A stretch of DNA of 64,000 nucleotides from Saxidomus purpurata (GCA_022818135.1 JAFMSR010000005.1:24408175-24472174), one strand, 5' to 3'; shown: positions 12,177 to 23,194, numbered from the stretch's first letter. Numbers and translations: made by a program. Notes: a model not told the origin generated them from the letters alone.

Positions 12177-12686
12177 TATAGAATAGTTTCTATGGCTGAT
12201 CTATGCTATTTAGAGTTCAAAAGTGACCAAAAATTAAAGGAACTCACCAACCGACCAGAACTGTCATTGAACCAAAGATTGGGTGAAAGTATGACACAAT
12301 AAAATTGCACTTTATTGCGTATGCTGGTACAAATTCTTACCTCTGAACCCTGTTTTAGCGTCCTATCATTTTGGCAAGGCTGCGAGATGTTACAAGCTAC
12401 AAATACGGGCTACACCCTCATTCTATACTATGTAGGAAAATAGATATGATTTATCCTATACTTAGACAGATACTGTTACTGTAATATGCAACAGTACAAT
12501 CATAAAAGATTGTCTAATCTTCATCATCAGTTATATGAAAACCATTCCATAACATGTGTGTTTTCTCTCTTCTTTCACTTCATTGGAGTAGCCATACATA
12601 TGGTGTCATTTTGCAAATTTTGATGACTTCATTATAATATATACAAACTGTTTAATTGAATAAAGTCATGATACTTCTCTACTAGT

Positions 12687-12826
12687 TCAGGTGATACTTT
12701 TATGGTAGTTTCGGTGATGTGATACTTTTCCGATAGCTCCAGTGCCATTTCCGTCAGGGCTGCTGTGATACCTCTTCACTACCATTAAACAAGTCGCTCC
12801 CTGCTCTATCAACTTTCTGGTGGATC
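12687..12826 (-). CDS. Putative 3'-terminal coding exon, unidentified gene (copy A)
   Basis: A strong acceptor (tgatttcttttcag) opens a 140-nt frame that reads STRKLIEQGATCLMVVK, then RYHSSPDGNGTGAIGK and VSHHRNYHKSIT, then TGA. The exon enters in phase 1: its first two bases, GA, complete a codon. The copy at 45593-45732 has the same length, acceptor and stop, and about five base changes, two of them synonymous; the others give D to V and N to Y. Conservation of length, frame and splice site suggests that this is or was a real last exon. I cannot place the upstream exons and do not recognise the protein. Confidence 0.4.
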
Positions 12827-12920
12827 CTGAAAAGAAATCAAAATTAACAGAGACATTGCAAAAGCTGAACACAGGAATTTGTGACAATCTCTAATAGTAA
12901 GCCTATGTCTCATACAGAAT

Positions 12921-13690
12921 ATATATAAAGACAGGTGTCATAATGGTACATAAGTATTCCAACTTTCAAAGTCATATCTCAAATGGAAAATGTCACATGT
13001 GGACAAGAATGAAAATTTTACTGTTCCTTCACTCAACTGCATATCATTGCATTTTCAAACAAGACAGAGGGTCAAAGGTCATAATTCAAGGCACCTTTGA
13101 CTGTGACCTGTGACTATATGACACCAAATTGTAATATGCAAAAATATATTTCATATGGACACTTCTCCATAAGTTTGATGAAAATCAAACAAGAGCTTTT
13201 GTAGATGAAGAGTGGACAAGATTTTTTCACATTTCAGCCACGTTTTCCCATGGCCCTTGACTATATGACCGCAATGAAATAAGCCCAACTAAACTTTGTA
13301 CTGATGCTCAACACCAAGTTTGACGAGATTTAATAACTTAACAAGGTGATTTTTGAGATGAAGAGTAGACAAGATTTGCTATTTCAAGCCCCTGCGATCA
13401 AATTACATTGCGCACAATTATACTTTATACCGATTCTTTTGACTCAGTTAGGTGAAAATAAAACGGGACCTTTTGGAGATGAAGAAGATTCTATTTACAT
13501 TTTAAGCCCATGAGACCTTGACCTTTGATCATATGACTCAAAATCACAATATGTACAACTAAAGTACCTGGTACCTGGTACTGATACTTCCAAGCAAGTT
13601 TGATGAAAATCAAAAAGAGGTTTTGGAGATAAAAGCAGATATTTTTTCACATATTAGGCCTCTCTGACATTCTCCTTTAAAGTCTAATTA
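12921..13690 (+). repeat. Tandem 'agtttgatgaaaatcaa' repeat block
   Basis: It holds about four degenerate units of roughly 140-150 bp, with 'aagtttgatgaaaatcaaa', 'gagatgaagag.agacaag' and 'catgaccttgacc...atatgac'. The block begins abruptly inside family I core wording ('aggtgtcataatggtacata'), whereas copy B retains about 570 bp more to its left, including the family I 5' end. Copy A therefore appears to have lost that part. Confidence 0.6.
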
Positions 13691-14383
13691 TGCACATTTT
13701 TTCACGTAAAAATCCAGCTGAAATAGGTGTGTGTACAAAAGCGTAGAGGAAATAATAGCTTTTAACCCAATACAACAAACTCTTCCCGGATCGAGTATGA
13801 AATAATAACTTTCCAAATTTTGATTTTCTTATTGTGACTGGGAGTCTTAGAAAAAAACAACTGCATGCAGGAGTTGCGTCCCTTCCACTGCTGAAATCTC
13901 TACCAATAACAACAACGACACAATCAACTATCATTTTATCAGTCAGATTTTTTTATTTCTAAAGCACCAACTTCAAATACTAATGCGGCATTATCATTAA
14001 TTTAACACATTTCAGTGCACAGCAACCAAAAATTGCTTTTAAAAAACTGTCACCAAAAATATACTATGTGCAGTAAGATGCGCACAATGTCACTTTAACC
14101 ATATAATCCTACATAGTAAAGTGCACAACTACTCTTCAAACTTATGCTTGCTGTCAAGTTTGAGGAAAATTAAAGACAGCAATATCCCCCATCACAAATA
14201 GGAATTTTGAATTTTGGATTAAAGTTACTGATCTGTTCAAGTGGTCAAAGAAAAGGCCTCTGTGGATTAGGGATGTCACAGTATGGCCAGATTCAGATTC
14301 TGCACATTTACTTGACGAGGTAAACATTTGACCACAGTTTCATCAAAATCCTTCAAAAATTTAAGGAGAGAAATTTGTACATA
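13691..14383. other. Duplicated stretch, no supported gene
   Basis: It is homologous to 47236-48030. A minus frame at 13677-13934 is partly shared with B but not open over the same length, so I do not call a gene. Confidence 0.4.
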
Positions 14384-14989
14384 TGACCTTCGACGCGCGA
14401 AAATGTACCTTCGGACATTTGTTACATTATTCGACAATAATTGATAAAAAAAAAGCCCATAAAAGTTACATTTTTGTCACCCTCTTTAAATGCAAAACCA
14501 ATGTTAAAAACTGATAACCACTATATTTTCCTCAACAGAAACATAATATTGGCTTCAAATCCAAGGCCATTACCATGGCAACAGCGATTTAAAATGATTC
14601 TCTTTTTTATTTTGGCTATACCTTATGAAAAAGGCATATCGTGGAAAAAAGACATGATATAGTTCACCAGATATGATATATATTGAAAGAGTATATAATG
14701 TTGCAACCAAAAATAAATGATGCTGTTAGGAAATGATTACCGGAATAGTTTACTGCCCATGTAAATTGAAGTGAGTTTTGACGTCAAATTGTGGTATGTG
14801 ACGTCATTTTTAGAGTGAAAAATGACGCCTTAGGTATACTTTTTCAAACTGTTGTAGTTTTGTATGTACTGAACTCAGGTAACTGAAATTTTCCAATATT
14901 GATATTGAAATATTGTTTATTCAAAATATACAAGAAAGCTAGTTTCCAAGTATTTTGTCCGAAGGCCCATTTTCCCGTGTCGCTGGTCA
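14384..14989. mobile_element. 606-bp MITE with about 36-bp TIRs and TA TSD
   Basis: The left end reads TGACCTTCGACGCGCG then AAAATG..CCTTCGGACA. The reverse complement of the right end reads TGACCAGCGACACGGG then AAAATGGGCCTTCGGACA. The flanking TA dinucleotides are at 14382-14383 and 14990-14991. Copy B (48030-48034) has the uninterrupted site, with TG in place of TA. The interior includes two TGACGTCA-like motifs (about 14778 and 14800) and no transposase ORF. It inserted after the duplication or was lost precisely from B; insertion is simpler. Confidence 0.9.
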
Positions 14990-14991
14990 TA

Positions 14992-15926
14992 TATTATGTA
15001 TTCTATTATTCTATTGAAATTTAAAAATAATTGCTAAATTTTTTTTTCATAGTCCCCATTTGAGCTGAATCTTAACCAGTCTTCATAACTACCATTTTAA
15101 TACCCAACTGTAAACTCAAATCAATCTAATAATTCTTTACAGAGATGATGTCTGATTCTGACATTAATTTTCCTACTACATGTATATATGAAGTGCATAT
15201 TTACCATTGATCCACACTTGGGTATTCAGCTTGCTCCAGCAGTTAAAAATCATAAGTCTTCTGACATCTGACATCTTTCAAACTGTATGTCTGCATAAAG
15301 AATGAAAATTTGTACAATTTTGTGTTCACCTACAAGTATTTACTGTTAGAAACCTTGAAGGATTACCTTTAGAATACATCTCACTTTTCTCCAGTGAACA
15401 TATAAGTCTTAATCCTTTTCTATCAGATTTAAGCTCCAGGCAGTCATACAATTCATATTTTATGTCTACTGTTGATTAAGGATAATATGACAGTGACATA
15501 ATTGCTATTTGTGTACACCAAAGTTTACACTCATTGCATAGAAAGGTAAATCATGTGTGCAAGAAAGATTTGATTCTGTCAATTATTTGATGAATTGTAC
15601 ACAGTAATATTGGACTCTTCTCCTTCATCAATGTCACATTCTCCTTAATGAACTGTATATAATGTAACTTGCATATAAAATAGGATTTCACACATTGCAG
15701 TCAGATCAACTGAACATAATACATGCATAACTTATCAATAACAAATAAAACCTTGCCCTGCTGGCCACAAGTGAGCTTGCTTTTGCAAAGAGTGCAGATC
15801 ATGATCGCTCTGTATATCAATGGTTTTAGTACTGCTGTGTACTGTAATATTGTTGTGTACTGCAGTACTAAGTACTGTATCCAAGACAATGGACTTTTCA
15901 AAAACTTAAACAAAAATTTCTAACTT
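14992..15926. other. Duplicated stretch, no supported gene
   Basis: It is shared with 48035-49083. It includes a palindromic-looking 'tactgcagtacta' region near 15860. In B the position homologous to about 15611-15640 is expanded into a minisatellite. Confidence 0.45.
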
Positions 15927-16060
15927 AACAAGAGGGCCAAAATGGCCTTATACCACTCATCTAGCTACCATTGGCTATAACATAAGGTCAAAACTTGCAT
16001 CATGATGTATGACAGATAATGAGTGGTCCTAATAGCTCACCCTGGCACAAAAATTGAAAA
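15927..16060 (+). mobile_element. Family II element, shortened
   Basis: It starts 'acaagagggccaaaatggcc' and reaches 'cctaatagctcaccctggcac' within about 130 bp, so the tandem core is almost entirely missing. The ordinary 3' hairpin is also absent. Copy B shows a still more damaged version with poly(A)/poly(T) (49085-49205). Confidence 0.55.
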
Positions 16061-16290
16061 TCATTATAAACAGACTTGAGCAAAAACTGTTAAACATCAT
16101 TAAGATAATTATAGAAATAAAGGTTTTAGCAGCTGGGGACAACAGATGAAATATTACAAGTCACAGCAAAATAGTCTTATATTAGTCTATATGTTATTGC
16201 AGCCTGGTGCACTGTAACTGTGACCTAGTGTGTATTTAAGCTCAAACCACTATTTGTACTAAGTCTTGTGTTGTAAACTGTCTGGATCTA

Positions 16291-16640
16291 AAAAGCAGTC
16301 CTCTAAATGATCCTACTGCTTAATGTGAAACTTTTGTTAAAAATGATTTGCCTAAAATTGTCTTAACAGCAGTATTCAAATGGCATAAATGCTTTAGTTT
16401 CTGAAACAATGAAATTGTCTTGCCATTTGACTATTATATATAATCTCAACCACTTGCTTTCTCTTCAAAGCACTAAGATACTAGAAAATGACTACACTAG
16501 ACATCCTACTGGGTTATATATCTCAGTTTAAAACCAGCTACAGAGATATTAAATTTGTGCCCAACCTAGGAAGCCTGCTTGGCATAGCCAACTTGAAGAC
16601 AGACTTACCATAAAGCACATTCAGATGGAGTATTCAGGGG
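16291..16640 (+). pseudogene. Decayed single copy of the 3' exon segment amplified at 56.4-64 kb
   Basis: It matches the exon-bearing part of the 1.36-kb array units (for example 56690-57040), including flank 'gatcctact..ttaatgtgaa', the exon and downstream 'aagcacattcagatggagta'. The exon, from 16471 after 'tctcttcaaag', is broken by TAG at its fourth full codon, an insertion of about 12 bp after it, and W-to-L in the NWKTDLP motif. It is a dead copy directly abutting the right end of duplication copy A. Confidence 0.75.
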
Positions 16641-16689
16641 ATGACAAAAAAAAAATCAAAGCACTGAAAGTGCTGACAACAAGGTGTCC

Positions 16690-16970
16690 TCTGCAAAATG
16701 AGTGATATACTTCGCTAACAGTATCTATGCTCTTGGCCATGCGGTTTTAGACAATATTTTTTAATTGTTTTGTATTTTATGCCATAGCAACCAAAGTTTT
16801 GCATGGAATGGAAATCACTGAACATTTTGATAGAGTTTCATGCAAGAAACATCCCTGCAAAGTTTTACAACATTGGACCAGTGTTTTCAGAGATGTCATT
16901 TGAAGGAAATGGTGGACTGATGGACAGACGGAGTCCGACGAACGGAATGCAATCCCAATCAATCCATGTA
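16690..16970 (+). mobile_element. Family II element, 3' part
   Basis: It contains 'gccatagcaaccaaagtttt', 'catccctgcaaagtttt' and 'ggtggactgatggacagacgg', which is the 3' section of family II, without the terminal hairpin. Confidence 0.6.
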
Positions 16971-17389
16971 GGAGAGTTACAGCCTTTATATGACAGTTGG
17001 GACAGACTGAGGCATTGGATTTTGAAAAACTTGTGGCATTGGAATATCAATAGGTGCAAGATATTAAGAAGATATTTTAAATATATAAAATATAGTTAAA
17101 TGAAATAAACTATTGTAACAAAACATATGTACAAAAAAGCGAACAAATAACAAATGAACGAGATCAAATATTTGAGATCATATTACATACTATCTATGAA
17201 ATTGTGTTGCTGATGGGATAAATGTTTTTTAACCATATTTATGATAATACTAGCTTGCATTGCATTTACATATGACATTACACAAACTTTGACTGTATTT
17301 AACGCATTTCTGTTGCATTCCAAATATGTTAAAAATTTCTGATTACCTTTTACATTGAGTCACACAAAAATCATTATCAGCACCCTCAA

Positions 17390-17860
17390 CACATGACCTG
17401 GAGGTCATAATTTGAACAATCTTGGTAAAGGTGGACTAGGCATATCTAATATTTAGGTCTTGTGAATTTAGAGTGAAATTTGTTCCCATATAAGCCTATG
17501 TAAAACCAAGTGACACCTCGGTTGGGTTCAGTTTTGACATGGGGGTCATAATTTGAGTAATCTTGGTAGAGATCCAGTAGACAATGCCACATGCTTAATA
17601 TCTAACCTCTAGGCCTTGTGGTTTTAGAGAAGAAGAGTCTTTAAGTGTTTTCTATTTGTTGCCATAGCTATAAGAGTTCTTAATGGAATGAAATATTTTG
17701 AACAACATTGATAGAGCTTCATGCAAGAAACATCCCTGCAAAGTTTTAACAATGAGATAATGGTTTCAGACAACATGATGTTGTTGAAGGAAATTGTGGA
17801 TGGATGGATGATAGACATAATGCGATCTTAATAGCACTATTAGTCCATTTGAGCTAAAAT
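17390..17860 (+). mobile_element. Family II element fragment
   Basis: It holds core units ('ggtcataatttgaacaatct', 'ctaggccttgtggtttta') followed by the 3' section ('catccctgcaaagtttt', 'gatggatgatagacataatg'). It ends near 'catttgagctaaaat', a decayed form of the usual end. A further core fragment lies at about 18290-18500. Confidence 0.6.
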
Positions 17861-19329
17861 CATAAAATGCAGTTTTATGTATCAGATTGAAAATGCATCA
17901 CAAGTGTATATGCGGAAGATGGTCTTTCACAAAGCTATGATTTAATAGTAGAATACTTAATCAATAGTGATTTATACATTGGGTGTGACAAGTTTCACTT
18001 ACAATTTCAAAGTACCATGAATGTATGATAGATGCAATCATGTTATCATTGGGATGTAGAGCTATGTGCTAAATACAAAAGGACAATGAGCATTTATATG
18101 AAAAATTTGTCATTGTAGATTTTGAAGGTGGAGTTCAGAACAGTGGGATCATTGATACTGAAGATATTACAATTTATAATTGAAAACTCGCCAAGTTGAA
18201 AATGGCAAACAGACTGTTAAAACAGGAGGGTTTAAATGGCCACATGTTACTCTGGTTTCAGACAATAAGAATTTAAAATGTTTGTATTTTAGGCATTATA
18301 CCCAAGCGAGTCCTTGATAGGGATAATATTGATCAAGGGGTTGAATTTTAACAATCTTGGTAGAGGTTTAGTTAACAATGCTGCATGCCAATTATTTAAG
18401 CCCTTGGCCTTCTGGTTCATAAAAAGATTGTTAAAGTTTAATGCTGTGAGTTCAGAAATGTTGTTTAAAGAAAGAAGTTAATGGACATCAGATAGACGGC
18501 AAGGGGTCCTTTTTTAAAGCCACAATTTGCCTTTCTATGATGGGACACAGACATATTGCAAGTATTTGAGCATTAACATAGTAACAGTTTAAATGAAATG
18601 TATACATGGTGAGCACTTAAATAGTAACACTATTAATGAAGTATGTTCATGGTGAGCACTAACATAGCAATACTATAAATGAAATATATTATGCTTCAGT
18701 AATAACAAGAACATTTATATCTTTGAATAAATCCGATATTGTTTATGTTGACATTGGATGTGGGTTGTACAAATGTGTGAACAATTGAATTTAAAGACAC
18801 ACTCGCATTAACTGGTGCAAAGTTATATTATGCAATAGTAGAAAAATGAACTATTAGTAAATTTAGCATAAATAAAGACACTGCTTTCCTCTCAATCAGG
18901 TCAAGCAAATATTTCAAAAGTAATAAAGTTTTTTAATATGTTACAAATAATTTTACAGTATAAGTTGTCGGTTAACAGAAATAGAGCTGGATGTTGAGAC
19001 ATATCCCCCCATTTGTCTCTGCCCAGTTGAACCAGACAAGCACAGTCTCCAAGTCTGGTTCACTCAATAAAATTCCAGAGACCAGACAAGGAGACACTTC
19101 CTACCTATATTCAATTAAATCCGAGCATTCAAAATATTTACAGGTTGGACTATGTTACAAGATGATCTAGACAAACTAACCGGTAAAGTTGGAAAAAGTC
19201 TGGGGATATTGCCTAGTAAATGCAAAGCAATCCATTTCTTCAAATAATAAAAAACAAGCTTTTAATTACGTGAGACTGCAAATATGATAAGTTAATATTT
19301 AAGTGATTTCAATTATGTAAGTAAACACG
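17861..19329. other. AT-rich stretch; a family II fragment at 18290-18500, otherwise nothing recognised
   Basis: A pair of about 50-bp units with 'atggtgagcact' occurs at about 18595-18665. A short inverted motif AACCAGAC...GTCTGGTT lies near 19029-19060. I see no gene. Confidence 0.4.
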
Positions 19330-20170
19330 TTGTAACTCTCTGAAGTAACAGAAATTATTTAACCTCTTCACCGGTTACACCGTTAACTCAAGCGGAGTAA
19401 CTCAGCATATCTCAATAACGTCTATCGGTCGCTAAGTTAAGGGTCGCCACTATCGGTCATTCAAAATTGCGGGGTGTCTGCAGCTTTTCGAGTCCGAATG
19501 GATTTAAAATCATTTGATGAAATCCGACAATTAAACCGAATACATTGTATCATTCATTTACTTCATCGTTTATGTTTATTATACCTCCCCCTTTAACAAA
19601 ATGTTTTAAGCACGCATGTAATTTTACTGAATGGAAATAAGGATGTTCACATTGTATGAAATGTCGGATCCAAATACTCCTCTCGATTACGTTTAATTTC
19701 CATAATACATGTAAACATGCGGGATTCCAAAACAAGATTTGATCCTGAATCTGCCTGATGGTGTAGTAATTCAAATACTCTGAATTTTGCCTACATTAGT
19801 GTTACAATGATTTAAAGCATTAACACGTGTATTACGCAACGGAAACGGGTTTTAGTTTATTTTTAAGTCGAGATCACAAACACGATCAACACGCGTTTCA
19901 GCTAAAGTCGATCTACTTTGCAGGCGAAAGGAGAAACCTATGGCTGTTCAAACTGTCAGGGGCTATACGTTTGACGCATCAGGCGTACGCCGTTCTATTC
20001 GTTTAAAAAAAGCCAGAATGAAATCGGCGCCTTTAAAGCAATGGGGTTTGGATATACCGGCGTACCCCAGCTTACTCCGGCCAGCGTCAAACGTATAAGC
20101 CCATCCGCTGAGTCGTTTTCAAAATTGCCTACTATAACAAGGTGTCCCACGTGACACCTTGTTAACAACA
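19330..20170. other. CpG-richer unique stretch with inverted repeats
   Basis: This is the only part of the window with many CpG (19350-20110). It contains an inverted repeat, 'ctatacgtttgacgc' (about 19963-19977) against 'gcgtcaaacgtata' (20084-20097), with an inner pair 'gcgtacgccg' and 'cggcgtacc'. A separate 11-bp-arm hairpin, AACAAGGTGTC-ccacgt-GACACCTTGTT, is at 20136-20163. A promoter or CpG island is possible, as is a MITE remnant. No ORF is convincing. Confidence 0.4.
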
Positions 20171-20219
20171 GCAAAAGCAATGATCAAGATTACGGACCTA
20201 CAAATATCATGACCTTGAC

Positions 20220-20310
20220 CTTGACCACTTCCTTGCAAGACATTGGCCACTTACTACTTGATTTTGACTGAACCTGAAAACCTGCTGGATATACCCCAGC
20301 TTGAAACAAA
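20220..20310 (-). pseudogene. Inverted, frameshifted copy of the exon at 56213-56307
   Basis: The reverse complement has an acceptor tract (cttgtttcagttag) and then codes QAGVYPAGFQVQSKSSSKWP. A donor-like 'aag|gtcaag' follows at 20219. Compared with the plus copy it lacks four nucleotides after the '(K)PM' codons, which shifts the frame before the donor. Homology extends into flanks from about 20195 to 20400. With 16291-16640 it is the second decayed piece of the same gene between the duplication copies, now in the opposite orientation. Confidence 0.7.
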
Positions 20311-20399
20311 CTAACTGAAACAAGAAACAAAGTGTGGGAGTATAAGGTCAAGAGACAAAAATGATTTACATACAATTTTGCATTATGAGACACATAAAT

Positions 20400-21770
20400 G
20401 GCATAGATGCTCTTACTTAGTAATATTTTATCTCTATTATCATTCTTTTTTTATTCATTTATAATAATTTTTCTTTATTTATTTTATCTTTAATTATTAA
20501 ATCTATTTATTTTGATTATTCATTTATCTATTTATATAGCAATGCAATTTTTACATAAAAGACACACAACTGCAAACAGTTAATGTATCCAAACTAAAAA
20601 AAAGCTGTAATTGTTGTACAACCACCTTCACAGACTTTAAAATCATAATTAAAAGGGATATGTACATGTGAGTAAAAGCACATGTGAATGAAAACCACTT
20701 ATAAACTAAGACCAGTTTTCAGGTCTTCCATAAATGATCTATGTTACCAGGGTTGACTGCCCATATCAATATGAACAAACATCATACTCTACGGACATTC
20801 AGTCTTATTTAATCTGTTTTCGTTTTCATTGTCAACTTAACTACAACTACACATTACCTGTAACATTCTACATTGTACATGTCTTCTGTGGCTGTTTTGA
20901 TGTCAAGATGATCAAGCCTTCAATCAATGGAAAGAGCCGATTCTCTGGCAGATAATCCTAGCATACTGCCACTCTATACCTCGCCTCCTCACAAGTAGTA
21001 AGTAATTACCAGAATGCCCATTTAATTTCACCTTAAAATAGAAATGAAGGATATATAAAAGCATCCATAGGACCTCCCTAAACCATGTGTTTCAAAAGTA
21101 ACAGCTCAATTCTGAAAAATGAACATGGGTGCGGTGGTAATAAACTAGAGCTATTACTGGAAGTGATCTAACCCCTCGTTGCTTAGGCGCTGGTCACAAA
21201 TCGAAAGAAGTATCAGTGTAAAAAGTACATGGAGTTAAAAGTAAGTTTTACTTAATATATTCAACACAGCTTGTATCTGCTATGAATAAATGATAAACAT
21301 ATCTTAAAGAGTGCAAGGAATAAATCATCAATTTAAAAAAAAAACAACTATACATAATTTATGTTTTATATACTAGACGTAACTTATAATGCACCACCTG
21401 CCTTTTTCCTTCTTTATTTTTAAATTTACCCTTTCAATATCTGCCAGATTATTTTTAACTATGAAATCAGTGCACAAAAGCTATTGTGTCTTGCATTTAT
21501 GAAAATATTGGGTAGATACTTTGAGGGCCTCATTTTTGTATAAATCAAGTTTCTACATTTTCTGTTGTTACAGAATACAAAATTGGTTATATGTATCCAT
21601 TGGTTCCTTAGTTATGGCACTAGACAGACCAACAACATTCTCACAAAGTAATACTTATGTGGCTATACTATTGCGCTCTCCATTGTTCTTTTAGCCAAAT
21701 AAAGAAATTTTAGACATTTTAAACATAACAGACTGAATGAATAGAATGTATAGTCGTAGGAAAAACTTGA
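20400..21770. other. AT-rich stretch without recognised feature
   Basis: It includes a (attt)n-like low-complexity stretch at 20440-20545. The short plus frame 20734-20955 lacks any recognisable domain or splice context. Confidence 0.4.
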
Positions 21771-23036
21771 ACAAGAGCTGTCACATGACAGCACGCTCGA
21801 CTATTCGAAAGCTTGTTGGTAAAATGGGGTTTTTGTCTAAGAACAGGAGTATTGTGTAATTGTCTATAAGAATTAAGGTCAAAGATATGAAACTTGTTCA
21901 AAGACCTTTGTAAATGTACATTGCATTCAAGGCCTTACTCTGGATTCTGCAAGCCAACTGGAGGGAGGATGGGGGGGATAATTTCAAAGAAATACATGAC
22001 CTTGTATATTTGATCATGAATAATTTTGTAACTTTTCAAAATTGATATGTATAGAATTAAAAAAGCATGACCGCTTCATGCTGCATAATTATTCTATGAC
22101 ATTTCAAACGAAAGCCATTTTGAGTATTTCCATTTTAGTCTGGAAAAACTGTGACAAAATTCTAAGTTAAAAAGGGCATAAATATGTCAAAAATCAAAAA
22201 CATTGGTGAAGATGTTGACAGTAAATACGTTCGATAGTATTCTATCTTTAACAAAACATTCAAAGTTAAAAAGGGACACAAATCTATCAAAAATCAAAAC
22301 AGAGTTATGGGGATTGTTTCCTCAGGTGCAGATGTTGATGGTAAACATATATTTTGAGTTTCAAGTCAATACCTTATATAGTATTCAAGATATTTGAATT
22401 TACAAAAAAAAAATACCAAAACTTCTAAGTTAAAAAGGGGCATAAATCTGTCAAAAATCAAAACAGAGTTATGGGAATTGTTTCCTCAGGTGTATAATGT
22501 TGATGGTAGACACATACTTTGAGTTTCAAGTCAATACCTTATATAGTATTCAAGATATTTGAATTTACAAAAAAAACAAAAAAAAAAAAAAAATTTTTCC
22601 CCCCCCTTTTCCCCCCCCAAAAAAAAAATTACCAAAACTTCTAAGTTAAAAAGGGGCATAAATCTGTCAAAAATCAAAACAGAGTTATGGGAATTGTTTC
22701 CTCAGGTGTATATGTTGATGGTAGACACATACTTTGAGTTTCAAGTCAATACCTTTGATAGTATTCAAGATATTTGAATTTATAAAAAACTTTAACCAAA
22801 ATTTCTAAGTTAAAAAGGGGCATAAATCTGTCAAAAATCAAAACAGAGTTATGGAGATTGTTTCCTCAGGTGAAGATGTTGATGGTAAACATATAGTTTG
22901 AGTTTCAAGTCAATACCTTTGATAGTATTCAAGATATTTGACTTTATGAAAAACTTTAACCAACGCAGACGCCGACGCCGATGCCGACGCTGGGGCGAGT
23001 GCAGTAGTCTCCTTATTCTTCGAATAGTCGAGCTTA
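21771..23036 (+). mobile_element. Family I' tandem-repeat element, complete
   Basis: The 5' end is 'acaagagctgtcacatgaca' then 'gctcgactattcgaaagc'. The 3' end is a (gccgac)n stretch, 'ggggcgagtgcagtag' and 'attcttcgaatagtcgagct'. The last part contains both a hairpin (ATTC-tt-CGAAT) and the exact complement of the 5' 'gctcgactattcg'. The core is about five 165-bp units ('gggcataaatctgtcaaaa', 'tttcaagtcaatacctt'). It contains an odd homopolymer patch at about 22568-22629. Family I and I' share the 5' 'acaagagctgtc' but have different cores. Confidence 0.75.
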
Positions 23037-23194
23037 AAATGTTCATGTCTGAAACTGTGAGGGCCAGAGTATATAGCATTGTTAGTGGTCCTCTACAAAG
23101 TTTTTTCACATATTTATAATAAAATCTTTTTAGGACTGAGGACCACTAACAATGCTATATACTCTGGCCCACACAGTTTCAGACATGAACATTT
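23037..23194. repeat. Fold-back junction: 57-bp arms, 44-bp loop
   Basis: 23037-23093 and 23138-23194 are inverted copies with one mismatch. The left arm plus loop is the reverse complement of duplication copy A at about 350-450. The right arm starts the direct copy B of the same sequence. Copy B therefore begins with a small inverted duplicate of its own edge, the pattern expected of a fold-back or template-switch rearrangement. Confidence 0.85.

Larger units (their letters stand above)
11155..12378 (+). repeat. Right arm of about 1 kb inverted repeat, copy A
   Basis: It is the inverted partner of 6711-7725. The outer end is at 'ttttggcaagg' near 12370 and the inner end near 'gatttgaccc'-type wording at 11160-11200. 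It contains the 184-bp MITE at 11457-11640. Confidence 0.8.
350..16290 (+). repeat. Segmental duplication, copy A (about 16 kb)
   Basis: The order and wording of this block recur in copy B (23138-49432) almost throughout: for example 1474-1680 with 33758-33964, 7094-7354 with 39785-40045, 9065-9256 with 41785-41976 and 15723-15923 with about 48890-49070. Similarity runs from a few per cent divergence to perfect identity over 366 bp. The right boundary is near 16290, where A runs into an array-unit copy and B runs into unrelated sequence. Copy A carries two MITEs (11457-11640 and 14384-14989) absent from B. It lacks B's 9.47 kb insertion, and about 570 bp present in B at 45835-46405. Confidence 0.9.

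Noticed and set aside
13677..13934. Minus-strand 85-codon frame, possible exon
   Set aside because: The copy B version at 47117-47500 has different stops and lacks the N-terminal part in frame; no splice sites that agree.
14770..14830. Promoter with CRE elements
   Set aside because: TGACGTCA-like words lie inside a MITE; no transcription start or gene is nearby, so no promoter is claimed.
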